A stretch of DNA of 64,000 nt, from NCBI GenBank assembly GCA_956465555.1, contig OY101124.1:744001-808000 (forward strand), in the 5' to 3' direction. How positions within the stretch are numbered: the first letter of the stretch is position 1; each line of letters opens with the position of its first letter. A program made the translations under genes and the position numbers. Below are positions 10,882-22,100 of this stretch, one piece after another. Source of the stretch: Nitzschia sp. pyKryTriq1 (Eukaryota; Bacillariophyta; Bacillariophyceae; Bacillariales; Bacillariaceae). The notes below the pieces were generated by a model, which was given only the letters and a program-made list of their open reading frames with translations, searched no databases and had not been told where the DNA came from.

Positions 10882-11703
10882 ATGATCTTTCGATCATTGC
10901 TTGCCGTCGCTCTACTCCTCACTTATTCAGAGGCATTTTGCCGAGGTTCTCTCCGACCTCTCGAACAGCACAAGCTCGTTTCCAAGCCACTACTGCCCCA
11001 GACTTCTCCCATATTATCTTCTTGTTCGACGACGACGGCTCTTGAGCAAGCCAGTATTGCTACTCCTTTTGAAGAACAACAAAACAACGACTTTCCCGTT
11101 TTGGAGGAGATTCAATCCCGTCTTCCCAACTTTCGAGCCGCCGTTGGAGGACGACTCCTCCCCAAAGTGCGGCAGGGCGGCCTTTTGGAACGGCACCCAT
11201 TCATGTCGGCCGTCCTTATCACTACCGCCAATGCCTTTGCGGCAGACCTCCTCACTCAAGTCGTCTTTGGCGCCGGTGGCATTTCTTCTTGGAATCGAAA
11301 GCGATCCATCCTTTTTGGAGTCTTTGGCTTTTTGTATCAAGGCTGCGCCCAGTATGCCATTGTCAACTGGGGCTGGGAACGACTATTTCCCGGTACCAAG
11401 CCTCGCAATGTCGTGGCAAAGATTTGTGGGATGAACCTTCTCAGCGACCCACTACTATTTATGCCGATCTTTTATATTTTCAAGGAATTCATGGTGCAAG
11501 GATCCTTGACGTGGGCCGTCATCAAGGCCGCCCTACTGGCCTACCAAGCGAATGCCTTGATCGACTGGCGCAATTCGTGGATGGTCTGGTTCCCTGGTCA
11601 TGCCGTCACCTATGGGGTCATGCCCGCACACAAGCGGATTCCATGGATGGCCTTTTTGTCCTTCTTTTACATGTGCATCCTTTCGGTGACTCGTGGTGGA
11701 TGA
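10882..11703 (+). CDS. Mpv17/PMP22 family membrane protein
   Basis: The product has 273 residues. The N-terminus (MIFRSLLAVALLLTYSEAF followed by CRGSLRP) reads as a signal peptide or presequence ending near a Phe, compatible with plastid or endomembrane targeting. The C-terminal ~165 residues match the Mpv17/PMP22 family: DLLTQVVFG, FGFLYQGCAQYAIVNWGW, and the signature WMVWFPGHAVTYGVMPAHKRIPW (family W-x-x-W-P-x-x-x-x-x-x-x-x-x-P). Family members are four-segment membrane proteins of peroxisomes, mitochondria or plastids, and some form channels. The exact organelle is not certain. Single exon, ATG at 10882. Confidence 0.88.
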   Translation: MIFRSLLAVALLLTYSEAFCRGSLRPLEQHKLVSKPLLPQTSPILSSCSTTTALEQASIATPFEEQQNNDFPVLEEIQSRLPNFRAAVGGRLLPKVRQGGLLERHPFMSAVLITTANAFAADLLTQVVFGAGGISSWNRKRSILFGVFGFLYQGCAQYAIVNWGWERLFPGTKPRNVVAKICGMNLLSDPLLFMPIFYIFKEFMVQGSLTWAVIKAALLAYQANALIDWRNSWMVWFPGHAVTYGVMPAHKRIPWMAFLSFFYMCILSVTRGG

Positions 11704-12365
11704 ACAACCAGCAACAACAAGAACGGAGTAGCACAAACAGTGGACCCAATTTTGAAATAGAAAAACACGTCATATCACGTCCTGTTTGGGGGGTATTATG
11801 TAGCTCGTTCGATTGCCGGTTTGTTTGATTGATTGTGTGGTCATGGTGCCGGTTCAGCTACTGTACTGGTACTGTCATACAGAGGAGCGAGTTGCAGCAT
11901 CAAGGCAGGGTCATATGGGATGAAGCGATTGGCGTCAATACTGGATGCTGATTGTGAGCGCTCTAGTACTACTAGTAGACGAGGAGTGCTGGATGAGCGA
12001 GTTCCATCCAATCTACTATCATGAGAGAGAAGGCCCGGGCCGCCGGCGGGTGCGGGGATGGAGCAAGCCTCCCGGAGGCAGGATGGACGGATTGGCTCGA
12101 CCTGCAACCAATCATATTATTCATGAGATATCTCGAAGAAGAGGAATCAATCGATCATCCGTCCCGGCAAACTCAGATTTTGAGGTGAACGAGTATCTTT
12201 GGAAAAACTCGGATTTTGAGGTGAAGGCAAGAAGATCGTTCTGGCTTCTCGGGAAGACGAGAAGTAGCTGCACAAAATTCCGAACCCTCCCGTATGATAG
12301 GCGTGTAGACGAAAGATACACTTCTCTTGAAGCCATTTCCACACAAAACAAACTTCCGTGCAGCC
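11704..12365. other. Intergenic stretch with a short direct repeat
   Basis: No gene recognised. An 18-bp near-identical direct repeat with core GATTTTGAGGTGAA occurs at about 12172-12189 and 12207-12224, 36 bp apart, 140-190 bp upstream of the next start codon. This position would suit a regulatory element, but that is inference. Confidence 0.45.
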
Positions 12366-12680
12366 ATGATGATTTCAAAGAAGGTTGCAGAACTCGTCGT
12401 CGCAGGGATGACTACCAAGATATCCACGCTCCAACGCCGCCTACCATTGGGCATCTTGTCGTCAGCCAACAGCGTAAGCATTCGACAGTTCTGCTGCAGC
12501 CCCATGCACTACAGCAAAGGTGGTGGAACTAAAGGTGGTGGAGGTGGTCAGGGCGGCGGTAAAGGAGGCAAAGGTGGTGGCGCTGGTCGTGGCCAGGGAC
12601 CAGGCAATGCGGGAGGCTGGCCATCGACTACTCCAAATCCCAGTGGTGGAAAACGTTCCAACAATACTCCACAAAAGTAA
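12366..12680 (+). CDS. Small glycine-rich protein with organelle-like presequence
   Basis: The product has 104 residues from ATG 12366. The first ~45 residues contain Arg/Lys/Ser/Thr and hydrophobic residues with almost no acidic ones (MMISKKVAELVVAGM...TLQRRLPLGILSS...SIRQFCC), as in a mitochondrial presequence. The rest is low-complexity GGG/GGK/GGQ sequence followed by a Pro/Asn/Lys tail. No family is recognised. The compositional split and a clean ATG favour a real gene over chance. Function is unknown. Confidence 0.5.
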   Translation: MMISKKVAELVVAGMTTKISTLQRRLPLGILSSANSVSIRQFCCSPMHYSKGGGTKGGGGGQGGGKGGKGGGAGRGQGPGNAGGWPSTTPNPSGGKRSNNTPQK

Positions 12681-13312
12681 CAGTCTACTAGACTCCGTTT
12701 TCCAAGAAGGTGTTTCTTGCATAATAACAAGACTAGAAGTTGAAATAACATTACCTGGCTGGGGTCATACCGATAGGGGTAACATTTTCACATATCGAAA
12801 CTTTATATGGTGATAATAGCTCCATAAAAATTCCATGCGTGTTGTGAACATCCTTGACCTTTTCTTTTTGCTTATGTTCGTTTTCCTGCAGCAACAACAA
12901 CTCGAGAAAGACTTCGTCTCTGCTGATTGTCGCAGCGGCAAGAACAAATGGAGCCGAATCCGACATCCTGTGAGTTGTCGTACGTGGGAGGAGCTATCTC
13001 AAGCACGAGAGGCAAAGTGCGAATGTGCCAACTATTATGTATTATCGGTGCTGTTAGTACTGATAGTCTACAATATACTATCCCAACAAGCAAGATTAGA
13101 ACTGGAACTACAGTAGTAGTAGAGAGTAGTCTAGTAGTAGTACAGTATCGAGAAAATGTGCGCGCGAGCCAAGCCATTCCCGCCATTTTGACGCCACAAG
13201 CAAGAGGTATTATAAAGAATCATGCGGCATTCGGCATCAATCAATCATCATCATCATCAATTGCCTCTCTTTCCAACACATTATTTGATTGATTGCTCCT
13301 CATAAACGAAAC
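12681..13312. other. Intergenic stretch, no gene recognised
   Basis: It contains a small frame at 12835-13116 that is not convincing, and TAGTAG/TACAGT-rich sequence near 13110-13150. It presumably holds the promoter of the gene at 13313. Confidence 0.4.
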
Positions 13313-13810
13313 ATGGCTTCATTATTCTTCAAGAACCTCTTCCAAGTCGCCGTACCTCCTCGTCCCCCGGTGCCGGCGGACAAAACTCGGATTTGCGTTT
13401 CAGGGTTCGGCGTCTCCCACAACACCGGGCGGGCCCAAAAGTTGGCCTCGGCGATTGCCAAGGAACACCCCGACAAGTACGAAACATGGTTCTACTTTTC
13501 GACATTTCAATTCAAAGATTTCTTGAAGACTTTGAAGCAAGAAATTCCCGAAGAGCAACAAAGCAAACTCTCGACGATGGATTCAAAAACCAAGACTATC
13601 GCTGTGCATTCGTCCGCTCCATTTGTCTGGTTGGAACGCAGGGACAACCAGATCGAAGCCATTGGAGGACGCGATAAATTCTGCGATTGGGCCACCAACG
13701 AATTTCCTGGTGAGGAGCCCATTCAAGCCTTATCGAGTGTTGAAGAACCGCCCTACAGTGAATTATTTTTCGACAATTCCACCCCGGGTGGAACTTGGAT
13801 GGAAGGTTAA
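13313..13810 (+). CDS. Conserved-looking small soluble protein, unknown function
   Basis: The product has 165 residues from ATG 13313. It begins with a short hydrophobic/aromatic segment (MASLFFKNLFQVAVPP) and continues as a compact alpha/beta domain with KTRICVSGFGVSHNTGRA near residues 24-41, followed by KLASAIAKEHPDKYETWFYF. The order strand, turn, helix, strand would suit a glutaredoxin/thioredoxin-like fold in which SHNTGRA takes the place of the CxxC site, but no catalytic cysteines are present there. It is soluble, has no repeats, and lacks a clear targeting signal. I cannot name the family. Coding status is supported by length, composition and a clean ATG. Confidence 0.7.
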   Translation: MASLFFKNLFQVAVPPRPPVPADKTRICVSGFGVSHNTGRAQKLASAIAKEHPDKYETWFYFSTFQFKDFLKTLKQEIPEEQQSKLSTMDSKTKTIAVHSSAPFVWLERRDNQIEAIGGRDKFCDWATNEFPGEEPIQALSSVEEPPYSELFFDNSTPGGTWMEG

Positions 13811-14016
13811 TGTCGAACAGCGTATATATTGACGATAGCAAAGACTTTCTAGTCGGAGCACTCTTGTCCTCTAGAGGATCTACAGTAGCAGTATCGAGCT
13901 GAAAATATTCCTACTCGAACCTTATTCGTTCGCCCCGCAAAAGATAAACCATCGCCTGAAAGTGCAAAGGTGGAATCCGAGACCCCGCCCTATCGGCACA
14001 CGCCACAAAGTTTGCG

Positions 14017-15237
14017 TCACTGTTTTTTGTTCAAGAATTCAGCATAATCTCGCCGGCATTCTTCTCTCCAAGATTTAGCTTCCTTCCACCAATCAGGCCC
14101 ATAGTCATTGCTGTTGTGAACGTATGGAAAGTCGGACCAAGTAGATACCTTGTCTCTGCCCATCATCATGATGGCAATGGCATGGACATTGGCATCGCCT
14201 ACTCGATGCTTGAAAAACAAGTTGTTGCGGTTGAAATCCCGCCAAAGGCCTTGCCAAGAATTGCTTCTCCAAAAAGCGACTAGGGTGACGTGGAAATTGT
14301 TATATGGCTGAAAACCATCGTAAACGCCCTTTGCATCAACAAACGGGAGATCTTCCTTTTCTGTCCCTCCCAGCAAATGGGGCTTTGTGACGTTCCATAG
14401 CTTGTCAATTCCCCAACGATCAAAACTAATCCGACGATAGGCATAGATCAATCCTTCTTGTTCCATTTTTGTAAATGGGTCAAAAGGCAAATCTTCGGTC
14501 AAAAGACTATCATCATCCATTCGTAAATAGTAGGTGAATCCATCCAAGAAAGACATGGATTGTAATCGTCCACTCCACAAGCGACACATACTCGTGTATC
14601 CCAGATCTCGTCCTGCCACGGCTCCGTCCTTTCCTTCGCGCCACTCCAAGATCTGTTCCCGCGTAGTATCCGGTTCCAGGGCCTCTCCTGAATACATTTC
14701 GATCGGAACAAAGTGAATGGAAGAGTGTGGAGCCCATCGCCGAAATAGCGCTTGATCCGCCTCCGAATAGGCTCCATCCTTGCGTCTGGGATCCTGTTCG
14801 AAATCTTTGGCAAACAAAATGTAAATCGGATACGGGCCGAATTTTGTATTCAAATGTTGATCCACACTTCGGACCGCTCGTAGTAGCATACAAAAGCGAT
14901 CAATTTCCCATATGGATCCTTCGTTTCGTTGCGGCGCCAAAAAGACAATTGCGCCCATCTGCTTTGTTGTTGTTGTTGTTGTTGTTGTTGAAGAAGAAGA
15001 AGAAGAAGAAGAAACAAACTTCAATTTCGTATACCGTTCCGAAAGTTCATCTCCATCCCACGGGAAGTCTCGAAACACCATGAGGGATGCTACAAGTAGG
15101 AAGAACAGCGCTAACCACACCATCATCTGTCTATTACATGGACCACGTTCTCGCCATCGCCGTTGCCAATAATTGACCAGAAAAGGAAATCGAGCAGTCC
15201 AGGAGGACTGCTGGCCATCTCTCCGTACAAACACCAT
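14017..15237 (-). CDS. GT15 family alpha-mannosyltransferase (Kre2/Mnt1-like)
   Basis: The product has 406 residues and is a type II membrane protein: short basic cytoplasmic tail, signal anchor (MMVWLALFFLLVASLMVF, residues ~38-55), then a stalk with a Ser8-Thr8 run. The catalytic domain matches GT15: AIVFLAPQRNEGSIWE at the start, GYTSMCRLWSGRLQSM, YYLRMDDDSLL (acidic metal/donor site), and YNNFHVTLVAFWRS. GT15 enzymes transfer mannose from GDP-mannose to N- or O-glycans in the Golgi of fungi and are also found in stramenopiles. The stalk run is encoded by trinucleotide repeats at 14967-15012, so its length may vary. Single exon. Confidence 0.87.
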   Translation of the reverse strand: MVFVRRDGQQSSWTARFPFLVNYWQRRWRERGPCNRQMMVWLALFFLLVASLMVFRDFPWDGDELSERYTKLKFVSSSSSSSSTTTTTTTTKQMGAIVFLAPQRNEGSIWEIDRFCMLLRAVRSVDQHLNTKFGPYPIYILFAKDFEQDPRRKDGAYSEADQALFRRWAPHSSIHFVPIEMYSGEALEPDTTREQILEWREGKDGAVAGRDLGYTSMCRLWSGRLQSMSFLDGFTYYLRMDDDSLLTEDLPFDPFTKMEQEGLIYAYRRISFDRWGIDKLWNVTKPHLLGGTEKEDLPFVDAKGVYDGFQPYNNFHVTLVAFWRSNSWQGLWRDFNRNNLFFKHRVGDANVHAIAIMMMGRDKVSTWSDFPYVHNSNDYGPDWWKEAKSWREECRRDYAEFLNKKQ

Positions 15238-16113
15238 GGTGGGTTACGCTACTACTCTATATCACAGGTTCATTGTCAAAAGTCACAATTTATTATCAGG
15301 TGTCAGTAGTGTATGTGGTAAGACCTTCTCAGATGATGTTTCATCATCATACGATAATCATATATCATCGGGATTCCTTTTTGATTTCGATCTTTTCGAT
15401 CTTCGATCTTCTGTCGCACGCCGCTACGACGTGTACCGATACATGTATGTATGCACAGTATTTGGCTTTTGACTCCATCGACCACAAGTTGTCGAGTGTA
15501 GTGCTCGTAGTACAAGTACAAGGTACTTGTATAAGTGTACCGAAGGGTAGAGCCGCGAGTGCCTGGGTTAGAAGAGACACACGCGCGATACCCTGCGGGT
15601 AAGACGTCCGAAACGACATGGTTCAGCCAACCAAAACACGAATAACGTGGGGACACTTTTCCCTTAAGTAAGGGGGTCACCGAAAAAAAAGTATAAAAAA
15701 AAAGTTGCCGAGTATTCACAAGAAAATGACTAATTTGACTACATCGCACGCACGGGATTGGATAGAAACGCTCGTGCGGGGCACTCGCAGACCAGGTAAC
15801 GGTAGCCCGGGGGCAGGGGGAGGCCTCGCTACGTGTACAGCAAGGAAAACTGTAGAGTTGGGAGAAAAGCGACCCATTTGACCAAACGATGAAATTCCAG
15901 ATTCCATTTCTGAAGTGTCGAGTGTTTTCTCTATCCGCAATATTTGTTTTCTTTTTTCAGGGTCTACTACTACCTAGCTCTACGGTACCAGGTAGAGTAC
16001 CAGGTACAGCCATAACAATACGGTACGTATCAACAGCACATTGCATCTCATTCTGTCCTTGGGCAGACTCTTTACTCGCTATCGTGTAAAAGTATATCAG
16101 CAGGCACCATACC
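15238..16113. other. Divergent intergenic region, no gene recognised
   Basis: It lies between the mannosyltransferase (-) and the actin-related gene (+) and should contain both promoters. A-rich runs occur at 15685-15703. Nothing conserved was recognised. Confidence 0.45.
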
Positions 16114-16993
16114 ATGGGAGACGGAAAAGCAGCAGTAATAGTAACGAGTGGCCGAGAAGGAGTGACGGGAAGCACGACATCCCGCATGACAGGAGCCCGA
16201 CGCACCACCCGTTACGCCTCCTCCCGATCGACGTCTCGGAATTTGCAGAGCGTCCGGGCTCCCATCATTTTGGAAATTGGTTCGGCAGTCATTCGTGTGG
16301 GATATGCCGACTCCTGTCAGCCGCGGCATTTGATTCCCGTGCCGGTATCGGATGCCGCCAGCTCTGCCCACGGAAACCAAACAGAATCTCAGTGGTATGC
16401 CACACTGAGTCCATGGATCGAAGTGGTGTACGATCGTCTCCTATGCAACCCGAATTCACGCAAGGTGGTCGTCCTGCATTCTCAATTCGTTGTACCCATT
16501 GCTTGGCAGGCCGCTCTGGAGCAATTATTGTGGAACAAGGGGGTTCCAGAAATCACATTTGTGAGCGCTTTAGAGATACTACCTGTCGCCCAGGGTTGGA
16601 AACGAGGCTTGATCGTCCATGTCTCGAGGGACGAGGCGGTGTGTATTTGTCATTCGGATGGTCACCTGTTACCATTCACCTTTCAGAGCGTCCCCGAGTG
16701 TGGCTATCAGCACTTGTTGGAGGATCCATCCAAGCTACAGTGCGAATGGACCACGAAGATGGATTTCAATTTACTGGACGAACTGCACAATCCAAATTCC
16801 TTCGTCACTGCTTTGATCAAGTGCTTGGAGGCATGTCCTAGAGATATTCGATACGATATCATTCACAGCTTGGTCTTTTGTGGGGACGGCTTGATGGTCA
16901 TTCCTGATTTGGGTCGCCGGGTGACCCAGCGACTGGAGCAGATCCTGGAGGGAACCCAGCCAGAACTGGAGTCACAACCAGTGGACGAGTCTT

Positions 16994-17026
<33 letters not shown>

Positions 17027-17232
17027 GCACTCAAGAGATCGTCCACATGACAGCTGTACCCGTTGCGATCAAATCTGTCCAATCCCTAGCGAGTCGACTT
17101 CGAATGCTTTCGTGTGCTCCCTATCGGCCCGACATGATTGCATGGGCAGGCTCGAGTCTGTGGGCCGCGACATGGAATCGATATGAAAATGACGAAAGCC
17201 GGATTGACTGGAAGTTGCCACCGCAAGAATAG
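16114..17232 (+). CDS. Actin-related protein, Arp10/ACTR10-like
   Basis: The product has 372 residues and starts at an ACCATGG context. The first ~48 residues are Ser/Thr/Arg-rich and disordered. The actin fold then begins with PIILEIGSAVIRVGYADSC, the degenerate phosphate-1 loop of divergent actin-related proteins. FVSALEILPVAQGW and GLIVHVSRDEAVCICHSDG follow where actin has its phosphate-2 region. YRPDMIAWAGSSLWAA corresponds to the actin motif before the C-terminal Trp region. The weak nucleotide-binding loops point to the Arp10/Arp11 group (dynactin pointed end) rather than conventional actin. Subfamily is tentative. A (ACT)n tract at 16996-17025 encodes poly-Thr. Confidence 0.75.
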
Positions 17233-17384
17233 CTAAGTTAGATATATCGTGCACTGTGCAATACTCTTACAACACTCGTACATATTCATCGTCAAAGTGA
17301 AAATGATGCTGCTTCTGTACGACCAAGTTTAATGCTTGGTACAAAGCTACTGTACTGTGCTAGCTGAATTGTATTCTATACGTA

Positions 17385-18761
17385 TTACATGTATCCCCGA
17401 CCACGACCTCGTCTCGCCGAAGGAAAGATTTTTGCAAGATTACTGCCATCTTTCGACTGCTTTTCACTGATAGACATGTTTACTCCCGCCTTGGCAAACT
17501 CGGAAGATTGCTTGAACTTTTTCTTGGTACTCGAATCAAAGTTGCCGCTCTTTCGCTTTGGTTGTGATTTATTTGATGATTCCTCCTTGTCCTCACGAAT
17601 TCCTTCCGATGCAAATTTGGTCACTAGAAACGCCAGATATGCAGATGGGTTGTCCATGTCTCGTCCTCCTTTCTCCATGTATTCGGCCACTGCCGCACGA
17701 ACAACGGGGCCAGCATGTCTCTTGCACAAGAGAATGACACCTTCATCCAGTTCACCATCCCTCAATTCTCCAGTGTCCTTGTATTCTTTCATGATGTTGT
17801 CGACTACTTCTGCAAAGTAGTCGTCCTGCTCCTTTCGATATTTCGCAATCTTGGCCTTTCTCGTCTCGCTATTTTTCTTGCCCCCGGCGCTGCGTTCCAC
17901 GTTGATTCGGCGGCCATTGAGAAATGTTTGATGAAGTTTCAAAAGTCCATAGAGCAATTCTGGGTCTTCCACTTCGACAAACGCCATACCTCGAGACTTT
18001 TGGTTTTTGCCGTCAGTAAGGATACGGATCTTAATATCTTTCTTTTTGACCTTGAAATCGTTTTTCAATTGCTCCCTAATGTGTTCGAATAGTTCATCCT
18101 GCGTCGTCTCATAAGAAAGTTGTCCCACAAAGGCAATATACGGATCATGGATAGCTTTTTTAGTCGCCTGAGGTCCTGGCTTATTTTTCAGAAAAGTCTC
18201 ATACCACTCCATCAATTCGGATGCTGGAATCCCCGCTTCTTCGGTTGCGATAGCTTCAGCTTTTCGTTTCGCAGAACGACGATCCTTCGCCTTTACCTCT
18301 TCGTTTTTATCAATATCTTCTAGCTCTTTTTTTAGCTTGATAGCCACGGTTTCCCGCTTTGCGGCCTCGGCATCTGGTTTGTCTGGTGCCTGCTTTGTTG
18401 AATTCTTCTTCTTCGTCGTCTTGGATTGCTTCTCATACCACTCCATCAATTCGGCTACAGGAATTCCCGCATCTTCACCAGCGATAGACTCTGCTTTTCG
18501 TTTAGCAGACCGCCGACCTTTCGATGGCAAGTCCGAAGATTTCTCAATGTCTTGCAGCTCCTTCTGAAGACGTTCCGCGATTTCCAACCATTTCTGTTCC
18601 TTGCTCCCTGCTTGCTCTTGTTCGTTGGGATTTCGATCACCCGAAGAATCCGCTTCGTCTCTCTCTTCCACTATAGGTACTGGAGGTGGCTGATATTCTT
18701 CTCCACGAGCTGCGGCTCGTTGCTGAAGTCGACGTATTTGCGCTTGAGACTTTTTCGTCAT
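17385..18761 (-). CDS. RRM-domain nuclear protein with an internal duplication
   Basis: The product has 458 residues and is highly charged. Two copies of a ~50-residue block occur at about residues 60-109 and 140-190, each with the order LxKELxDI, RRSAKRKAE, AGIPxxELMEWYE. An RNA-recognition motif follows (~205-290), with RNP2-like YIAFVGQLSYET and RNP1-like KSRGMAFVEVED. A helical region (~300-390) includes CKRHAGPVVRAAVAEYMEKGGRDMD, and the Lys-rich tail ends in RGRGRGYM. Nuclear RNA binding, perhaps in ribosome biogenesis, is inferred from basic composition and the RRM. It overlaps no neighbour and converges with the actin-related gene, 152 bp away. Confidence 0.8.
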   Translation of the reverse strand: MTKKSQAQIRRLQQRAAARGEEYQPPPVPIVEERDEADSSGDRNPNEQEQAGSKEQKWLEIAERLQKELQDIEKSSDLPSKGRRSAKRKAESIAGEDAGIPVAELMEWYEKQSKTTKKKNSTKQAPDKPDAEAAKRETVAIKLKKELEDIDKNEEVKAKDRRSAKRKAEAIATEEAGIPASELMEWYETFLKNKPGPQATKKAIHDPYIAFVGQLSYETTQDELFEHIREQLKNDFKVKKKDIKIRILTDGKNQKSRGMAFVEVEDPELLYGLLKLHQTFLNGRRINVERSAGGKKNSETRKAKIAKYRKEQDDYFAEVVDNIMKEYKDTGELRDGELDEGVILLCKRHAGPVVRAAVAEYMEKGGRDMDNPSAYLAFLVTKFASEGIREDKEESSNKSQPKRKSGNFDSSTKKKFKQSSEFAKAGVNMSISEKQSKDGSNLAKIFPSARRGRGRGYM

Positions 18762-19141
18762 GATTATCTTGCAGCAGAAAAAATGGAATCATCATCATAG
18801 TTATCGTCAAATCGAAGAGACTTCATCATTTTGCATTTTATTTTTGTTCTTCTTTGGCCTTTGGATCTCGTTTTGGTTTTTGGTGGATCTGGATGGTCCT
18901 CGCCGAATGCGCGATACAATCGCGCGGCAGTATTCGAGTAGATCGGCCAAGACCGACGACGCACGACGACGACTCAAACGACCAGCCGATTCTTCTTCTC
19001 CAAGCCAGGAGGGGGGGAGGGATGAACGCCTTTCACTCTAGTAGCTAAGTAGTTGCTAGCTAGAGAATTTATTTTAAAAAGAGTTCTCTACTAATTCGAG
19101 GATCCAGATTGATTAGACTCTGAAAATAAATCATTTCCTAT
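18762..19141. other. Intergenic stretch, no gene recognised
   Basis: The promoter of the RRM gene and the 3' region of the FG-nucleoporin gene should lie here. No conserved structure was seen. Confidence 0.45.
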
Positions 19142-22100
19142 TCATTCATCGTCGGAATAATCGTCCTCCTCCTCCTCCTCGTCGTCGTCGTCAACATAGG
19201 AGGAATCATCATCCTCGCTTTCAGAAACTTCCACTGCATCTGCGCGGCCACGGAAAGAAAAACCAGGAGATGATGATTCACTAGGAGTAGTGCGCGTGGA
19301 ACCCAAATCAGGTCTCGCCCCAAAAGAAAATGGCGATTCACCGCCTGATGTTGCCCCAGCGGCGGCCGAGAGGGATCCAAAACTAAACGGGTTCGAAGAG
19401 GTGGAACCAAATGTTGGTAGTGAGCCGCTACCAAAGAGTGTGGTGGTTGTTGACGTTGCCGCACCGAAGGTAAAGGGACTAGGGTTGCTCGAGGGCACAG
19501 CAACTGAGGCACCACTGGATGGTTTTCCTACCCCCGCTGGTGAAGCACCAAAGCCTCCACTACGAGATTGCAAGGATGAAGACACGGCACCAAATGAAAA
19601 GGGACTCGATCCTGTACTACTGCTGGTCGCACCAAATCCAAAAGAGGTGCTCGGGGGCACAGCAGCTGACGCACCATTGGATGATTCCCCTACCCCTACT
19701 GGTGAAGTACCGAAGCCTCCACTATTCGATTGCAAGGATGAAGCCACGGCACCAAATGAAAAGGGACTCGATCCTGTACTACTGCTTGTTGCGCCAAATC
19801 CAAAAGAATTACTCGTTTTGGCGGTAACCGCTAGACCTCCGAATCCGAGGGAATTGGGTTGATCGGATATGTTGCCCAGCGATGCGCCAAATGAAAAAGG
19901 AGCTGGTGCTTGCTCCGTTGTTACTTGACACGGAATTTCCTTGCCGTCCACGATTTCTCCACAGTTAGAGATTTCCACACTCGGTTCTGGACGTTGCTTT
20001 GGAGTAGTCTTGAGCTGCCCAATCTTTTCAACGACATCCATTCCCGATGTCACTTCACCAAAGACAACATGCTTGCCGTCCAAACTAGTGCAAGGGCGCA
20101 AGGTAAAGAAGAATTGGCTTCCATTGCGATTCGCCCCATTATTGGCCATGGAAAGGAGCCCCTTTTTGGAATGCTGCAAAAACGCTTCATCTTTGAAACG
20201 CCCCATCGAGTCTGATACTCCACTCGTGTTTGGCTTGTAGATCGACTCGCCACCTGTCCCATCGCCAAGTGTGAAATCCCCCATTTGGACACAAAACATT
20301 GGTACTACCCGATGGACCTTGCTGTTTTTGTAACACAGGGGCTTGCCCTTGCGACCTTTTCCTTTCAATCCAGTGCACAATGCTCGAAAGTTGTCACAGG
20401 CCAGTGGAACTTTGTCGTGAAAGAGTTTCACGGTGACCTTCCCAGCCAATTCGCCGCCAATGGTAAATTCCAAAAAGCAAGTCGGACCCTCTCCACTAGG
20501 CAAGGGATACTTGGATGTAGGAATGGTGGGCGTGTACTTGGCTTCGAGCTTGCGAAAGAGTTCGCCCTCGTTGCCTTTGTATTTTTCAAGGGTGGCATCC
20601 ACCGTGTCTAACTTCTCAGGGTTGTGTTTTTCGTAAAAGGCTTCCAAACGACTCCTATGGTCGTCATTCCCCGAGGCTACATCACTAGAAGATTCTTGTT
20701 CCATCTTTCTTTTGTCACTACTTGTAGACTTCATTCCGGTAGATACTTTTGCTTTTACCGAGTCCAAGGATGGTGAGGGTTCATCATCATCCTTTGATTT
20801 CACCGAGATACCCGCAAATACTGGAACCGGATTCGAGATGGATGATGCCACGGAACTGGCTCCAAACGTAAAGGGGCTTGTGCCTGCCGATGCGCCAAAG
20901 AGCGGCTTATTGGATCCGAACACACTATTTGCAGCGGTGACAGTGGTGGCCATTGTAGAACCAAAAGCAGTCGGAGCTCCACTCAGAGTGCTAGATTTTG
21001 GCTTGGTATCGGAAATAACACCGCCCGCAGTAGTTACATCGGGGGCTGCATCTAGGGGTTTTGCCGATGAGGAGCTCATGGTGTCACTACTACTTGTAGC
21101 AGAGGCATCCGGCGTCAGCTGGATATTGGCAAAAATGGAGCCCATATTAGTTTCGGGTTTCGGGGCTGCCAAAAATTTAGCACTCGGAGCTGTGGAAGTG
21201 GGCGCTGAATGTGGGGGGGCAGCAGTGGTCTTCTTGTTACTCTTGCCAGCTGCTGCATTGCGAACCATTCCTGTTGGCTTGGTAAGGGGAGGTTGTACCG
21301 AGCTCGAAGAATTTGTAGTACCAAAAGGGAACGAAAAGGGCTTGGACTCGGAAGATGATTCCTGCTCGTCTTTGGGCTTGGTGGATGGAAAGTCGAAAGT
21401 CGATTTCTGAGAAACCGTCGAACCCATGCCTAAGGATGGAACCAGATTGATGTTTGCAAAAACAGATCCCGGTGTTTCGTTTGTTGGGGTCTTGGACTGC
21501 GATCCAAAACCAGCAATGGTGCTGGAAGGCTTTGGTGCTGTATTCGTAGCGATGATGCTCGAGGACGGCGCGAGATTGGTGCCCGCAAACACCGCCGACT
21601 TCGGGGAGAATGCGCTACTGGTACTGGCACCCGGGGGTACATCAATTCCTTTCACTGCAAAAGTAGCAGTTGTTCTGGGAAAGCCAGTATGTTTGCTAGT
21701 TGAAGTTGCATCCGAACTGTTGATCGAAGGCGTCAACTGCACATTTCCAAGCATGGAACCAGGCATGGAGGTAGATGCGGCTGATTGACTGGATCCGATT
21801 GTAAATGGATTAAAAGACGTTCCCAACGAAGCCCCAAACAATGGCTTGCTCGGTTGGATGGAAGATGCTGGGGCAGCAGCACCAAATGAAAAAGTCGGTG
21901 CGCTGGCTGTGGTCGTCGTAGCAACTACATTTGTGCTACTAGGTACCGCTCCTTGTTCAGTTTTTAAAAATATGCTCCGGGGGGTAGCCTCCGTGATTGG
22001 TATAGTATTGCTTGGAGTCGTTGTAGAGGGAGTTTTGGGCGACAGAGGTATCACCTTGGGGCGGGGAGCCTTTTTCCATCGGTCCCTTCGTTGCTGGAAC

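Noticed and set aside
12835-13116. Possible 93-residue protein with a hydrophobic start
   Set aside because: The later part is compositionally random and overlaps TAGTAG-type intergenic sequence.
20712-21410. Long frame opposite the FG-nucleoporin
   Set aside because: Antisense shadow of a biased coding sequence, with no homology.
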